DNA of 5,945 bases from an uncultured Dermatophilus sp. (lineage in GTDB: Bacteria; Actinomycetota; Actinomycetes; Actinomycetales; Dermatophilaceae), in the NCBI GenBank assembly GCA_945876925.1, contig CAMCQD010000120.1, forward strand, positions 1 to 5,945, in the 5' to 3' direction. This document shows positions 1 through 5,945 of the stretch, one piece after another; position 1 is the stretch's first letter, and each line of letters opens with the position of its first letter. A program made the position numbers and the translations under genes. A model generated the notes under the pieces. The model was not told the DNA's origin. It saw only the letters and a program-made list of their open reading frames with translations, and did no database searches.

Positions 1-943
1 GGGCAGGGGCATGATCTCCAGCGAGGTCACCGAGCGGGCCCCCTGGCGCAGGGCCGTCCCGAGGCAATCGGCGCCGGTGTCGCCTCCGCCGATGATCACC
101 ACGTCCTTGCCGGTGGCCAGGATCTGACCGGGCACCTGCTGGCCGGTACTGGCCCGGTTCGCCTGTGGCAGGTACTCCATCGCCTGGTGCACCCCGGCCA
201 GCCCGGCCCCGGGGACGTCCAGCCCGCGCGGCCGGGTCGAGCCGATTGCCAGCACCACCGCGTCGAACCGCCGGCGCAGCTCGGCGCCGGTGATATCCGT
301 GCCGATACTCACCCCCGTCCGGAACCTCCCCTCGGCGCGCATCTGTGCCAGCCGCCGGTCGAGGACCGCCTTCTCCATCTTGAACTCGGGGATGCCGTAG
401 CGCAGCAGCCCGCCGGCCTTATCGGCCCGCTCGTACACCGCGACCGTGTGGCCCGCCCGGGTGAGCTGCTGGGCGGCCGCCAGCCCCGCCGGCCCCGAGC
501 CGACCACCGCCACGGTGCGCCCGCTGAGCCGCTCCGGCGGCAGCGGCAGCACCCGGCCGTGGTCGAAGGCCTGCTCGATCGTCGTGACCTCGACCTGCTT
601 GATCGTCACCGCGGGCTGGTTGATGCCCAGCACGCAGCCCGCCTCGCACGGCGCCGGGCACAGCCGCCCGGTGAACTCCGGGAAGTTGTTGGTCGCGTGC
701 AGCCGCTCGATGGCCTGATCCCAGCGGCCCTTCCAGGCGAAGTCATTCCACTCCGGGATGAGGTTCCCCAGCGGGCAGGCGTTGTGGCAGAACGGGATAC
801 CGCAGTCCATGCAACGGCTCGCCTGGGCTTGCAACGTTTCCAGCGGAAACGGCTCGTACACCTCACGGTAGTCCGCCAGGCGCACCGGCACGGGGCGCCG
901 CGACGGCAGCTGACGGTCACCGATGGTGAGGAAACCGCGGGGA

Positions 944-951
<8 letters not shown>
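1..951 (-). CDS. gltD: Glutamate synthase (NADPH) small/beta subunit, N-terminal 317 residues, cut by the window edge
   Basis: GltD is the FAD-dependent NADPH oxidoreductase subunit of cytoplasmic glutamate synthase. It oxidises NADPH and passes electrons to the GltB FMN through [4Fe-4S] clusters. The frame is open from ATG 951 to position 1 (317 codons). The N-terminus carries a ferredoxin-like cysteine group, CMDCGIPFCHNAC (Cys47, 50, 55, 59), followed by Cys98, 102 and 106 in the LCPAPCEAGC stretch. Together these are the usual GltD cluster ligands. A Rossmann FAD motif, VAVVGSGPAGLAAA, lies at residues 147-160. A second dinucleotide motif, VVIIGGGDTGADC, at 284-296 fits NADPH binding. Family members are about 480-490 residues, so roughly 165-175 C-terminal residues lie beyond the left edge. 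The ATG is well supported: GGAGG sits 6 bases upstream and the gene overlaps the end of gltB by 8 bases. The same motifs occur in related reductases (PreT, NfnB, AegA-type), but the position directly after gltB settles the identity. No internal stop or missing ligand was seen. Confidence 0.97.
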
Positions 952-5485
<4,534 letters not shown>

Positions 5486-5495
5486 GTGACCACCG

Positions 5496-5500
5496 TCCTT
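5496..5500 (-). promoter_or_regulatory. gltB ribosome binding site
   Basis: On the minus strand AAGGA (continuing AAGGACGG) ends 10 bases before GTG 5485. The spacing is slightly long but usable. No comparable purine stretch precedes the alternative in-frame ATG at 5515, where the upstream bases are CATCACCCG. This decides the start in favour of GTG. Confidence 0.6.
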
Positions 5501-5533
5501 GTGACATTGGGGCATCGGGTGATGCCGCGCTGG

Positions 5534-5555
5534 CAGCGGACGGCGCTGTCCGCTG
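5534..5555 (-). repeat. Perfect 8-bp inverted repeat in the gltB leader
   Basis: The arms CAGCGGAC (5534-5541) and GTCCGCTG (5548-5555) are exact reverse complements around a 6-base loop. The repeat lies 48 bases upstream of the gltB GTG. In RNA it would be a stable hairpin; in DNA it could be a dyad operator. The right part also contains a tandem 7-base repeat, CGCTGTC twice, at 5544-5557. No U-tract follows on the minus strand, so it is not a standard terminator. The function is unknown. Confidence 0.6.
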
Positions 5556-5651
5556 TCGGGGTGACGACGCCGCAGGCACGGTTGTCCCGCCCGGCGCGCC
5601 GCAGTAACCTGCCTGCCGCGCAACCGGCCTGGAGTCCCAGGCGCGTGCCGT

Positions 5652-5676
5652 GCCGGCGGCAGGGAACCCCGCCGGC
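5652..5676 (-). repeat. Perfect 8-bp GC inverted repeat in the gltB leader
   Basis: The arms GCCGGCGG (5652-5659) and CCGCCGGC (5669-5676) are exact reverse complements around a 9-base loop. The stem is all G/C. In a sequence this GC-rich some such repeats arise by chance, so the structure is seen directly but a role is not established. Confidence 0.45.
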
Positions 5677-5731
5677 TGATTCGCTGTCCCGTCCGGCGCT
5701 GACCCGCCGGCACCTGGCCCGCCTGCGTCCG

Positions 5732-5750
5732 CCGCCCGCGGCCCGGGCGG
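5732..5750 (-). repeat. 7-bp GC inverted repeat near the leader start
   Basis: CCGCCCG (5732-5738) pairs with CGGGCGG (5744-5750) around a 5-base loop. It overlaps the first copy of the 12-base direct repeat described at 5737-5765 and lies about 25 bases downstream of the transcription start predicted from the candidate promoter. It is all G/C, so chance formation is plausible. Confidence 0.35.
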
Positions 5751-5765
5751 TGGCGCGGCCCGGGC
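5737..5765. repeat. 12-bp direct repeat pair
   Basis: CGCGGCCCGGGC occurs at 5737-5748 and again at 5754-5765, a 17-base period. Each copy contains the palindrome GCCCGGGC, so the copies can also pair with each other. No regulator with this site is known to me. It may be compositional. Confidence 0.4.
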
Positions 5766-5782
5766 AGGACGTGCCGGATGGG

Positions 5783-5811
5783 ACCATGCTCGAGGCGGGC
5801 CATCAGATGAA
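5783..5811 (-). promoter_or_regulatory. Candidate sigma-70-type promoter for gltBD
   Basis: On the minus strand TTCATC (5811-5806) and CATGGT (5788-5783) are separated by 17 bases. The -35 matches TTGACA at 3 of 6 positions and the -10 matches TATAAT at 3 of 6 or so, keeping the key A and final T. The match is weak, but the position is good: the GlnR box ends 15 bases upstream of the -35, where an activator would sit. A weak -35 also fits an activator-dependent promoter. The predicted start of transcription is near 5776. This is inference from spacing and context. Confidence 0.35.
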
Positions 5812-5826
5812 CTGTCGGCCAGGATC

Positions 5827-5864
5827 GTTTCGGCCGTGTTACGCGCGCGTCTCGCCCGTGTGAC
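5827..5864 (-). promoter_or_regulatory. GlnR box (nitrogen regulator binding site), four half-sites
   Basis: On the minus strand, reading toward gltB, four pentamers occur with exact 6-base gaps: GTCAC (5864-5860), GAGAC (5853-5849), GTAAC (5842-5838) and GAAAC (5831-5827). The published Streptomyces GlnR consensus is gTnAc-n6-GaAAc-n6-GtnAC-n6-GAAAc, and 17 of its 18 specified positions match; the only deviation is G for A in the second pentamer. GlnR is an OmpR-family orphan response regulator controlling ammonium uptake and assimilation genes. Placement upstream of glutamate synthase fits that role. Activation versus repression, and whether the presumed divergent gene at the right edge is also controlled, cannot be told from sequence. 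The GlnR protein itself is not in the window. Confidence 0.82.
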
Positions 5865-5888
5865 GCGTGCGCGCCCAGTATGGAATAT
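5860..5888 (+). promoter_or_regulatory. Weak candidate promoter for a divergent gene
   Basis: GTGACG (5860-5865) resembles TTGACA at 4 of 6 positions, and GAATAT (5883-5888) lies 17 bases further on, about 56 bases before the presumed start at 5945. The AT-richer patch AGTATGGAATAT at 5877-5888 stands out in this GC-rich DNA, which is the main support. The -35 would overlap the first GlnR half-site, so GlnR binding could affect it directly. Individual hexamers are weak matches. Confidence 0.2.
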
Positions 5889-5926
5889 GCCCGGCCGGTG
5901 ACCCGGCACGCCCGGCCAGGGAACCC

Positions 5927-5945
5927 GAGGAGCGGAGAGCCACCA
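5927..5945 (+). promoter_or_regulatory. Probable ribosome binding site and start of a divergent gene at the window edge
   Basis: The last 19 bases carry two purine-rich Shine-Dalgarno-like stretches, GAGGAG (5927-5932) and GGAGAG (5934-5939), followed by CCACC and a final A at 5945. If the next two bases are TG, an ATG starts 5 bases after GGAGAG, a very typical actinobacterial arrangement. The downstream gene is not visible, so its product is unknown. It would be transcribed away from gltB and share the GlnR-box region with it. Confidence 0.45.

Larger units (their letters stand above)
5486..5826 (-). other. Non-coding leader/upstream region of gltBD
   Basis: About 340 bases between the gltB start and the GlnR box hold no convincing gene. 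The gltB frame stays open upstream to an ATG at 5803, but that extension is a run of Arg, Pro, Gly and Ala with no recognisable domain, no ribosome binding site at 5803, and no counterpart in GltB proteins I know. It is typical of GC-rich non-coding DNA. What the region does hold is three perfect GC-rich inverted repeats (listed separately), a 12-base direct repeat and a candidate promoter. If that promoter is real, the gltB transcript has a leader of about 290 bases. I do not recognise a known riboswitch, and no T-rich tract follows any hairpin on the minus strand, so an intrinsic attenuator is not supported. Confidence 0.6.

Noticed and set aside
5486..5565. Additional GlnR half-sites: GTGAC at 5486-5490, 5501-5505 and 5561-5565 (and 5898-5902)
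   Set aside because: None has a partner GaAAc-type pentamer 6 bases away or a second GTnAC at 22-base spacing. Isolated pentamers are common by chance.
5534..5676. Intrinsic terminator or attenuator upstream of gltB
   Set aside because: The stems are followed by GC-rich sequence with no T-tract on the minus strand, and no antiterminator pairing was evident.
5486..5803. N-terminal extension of GltB, or a separate leader peptide, starting at ATG 5803
   Set aside because: There is no ribosome binding site at 5803, the composition is Arg/Pro/Gly-rich, and no GltB family member I know carries such an extension. The open frame is expected at this GC content.
5870..5945. Possible tRNA ending in CCA at the right edge
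   Set aside because: The window ends in CCACCA, but there is no T-loop GTTCGA-type sequence, no cloverleaf and no matching acceptor arm upstream. A ribosome binding site followed by ATG explains the bases better.

Overview
The window comes from a very GC-rich (roughly 70 % by eye, not counted) high-GC Gram-positive bacterium, most likely an actinomycete. Evidence for this is the strong G/C third-position bias, a gltB of actinobacterial size, and a near-perfect binding site for GlnR, the nitrogen regulator of Streptomyces, Amycolatopsis, Mycobacterium and relatives. The genus cannot be fixed from this sequence.

Layout: almost everything is on the minus strand. Positions 944-5485 encode the complete large (alpha) subunit of NADPH-dependent glutamate synthase, GltB (1513 residues). 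Positions 1-951 encode the first 317 residues of the small (beta) subunit, GltD, which runs off the left edge. The two genes overlap by 8 bases and form one operon. GltD takes electrons from NADPH and passes them through FAD and iron-sulfur clusters to GltB. GltB hydrolyses glutamine in its N-terminal domain, channels the ammonia through the protein, and reductively aminates 2-oxoglutarate at FMN to make glutamate. With glutamine synthetase this is the GOGAT half of the main high-affinity ammonium assimilation route.

Positions 5486-5945 hold no convincing gene and look regulatory. From the gltB side outward they contain a gltB ribosome binding site, a roughly 290-base possible leader with several perfect GC-rich inverted repeats, a weak candidate promoter facing gltB, and a four-half-site GlnR box (5827-5864) oriented toward gltB. 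At the right edge, a good purine-rich ribosome binding site on the plus strand ends exactly where an ATG would be expected, so a divergent gene probably starts at about 5945. The GlnR box would then lie between two divergent transcription units.

The locus is core nitrogen metabolism. I see no mobile element, CRISPR array, RNA gene or defence system. The points worth following up are the GlnR box, the long structured leader, and the identity of the divergent gene just outside the window.
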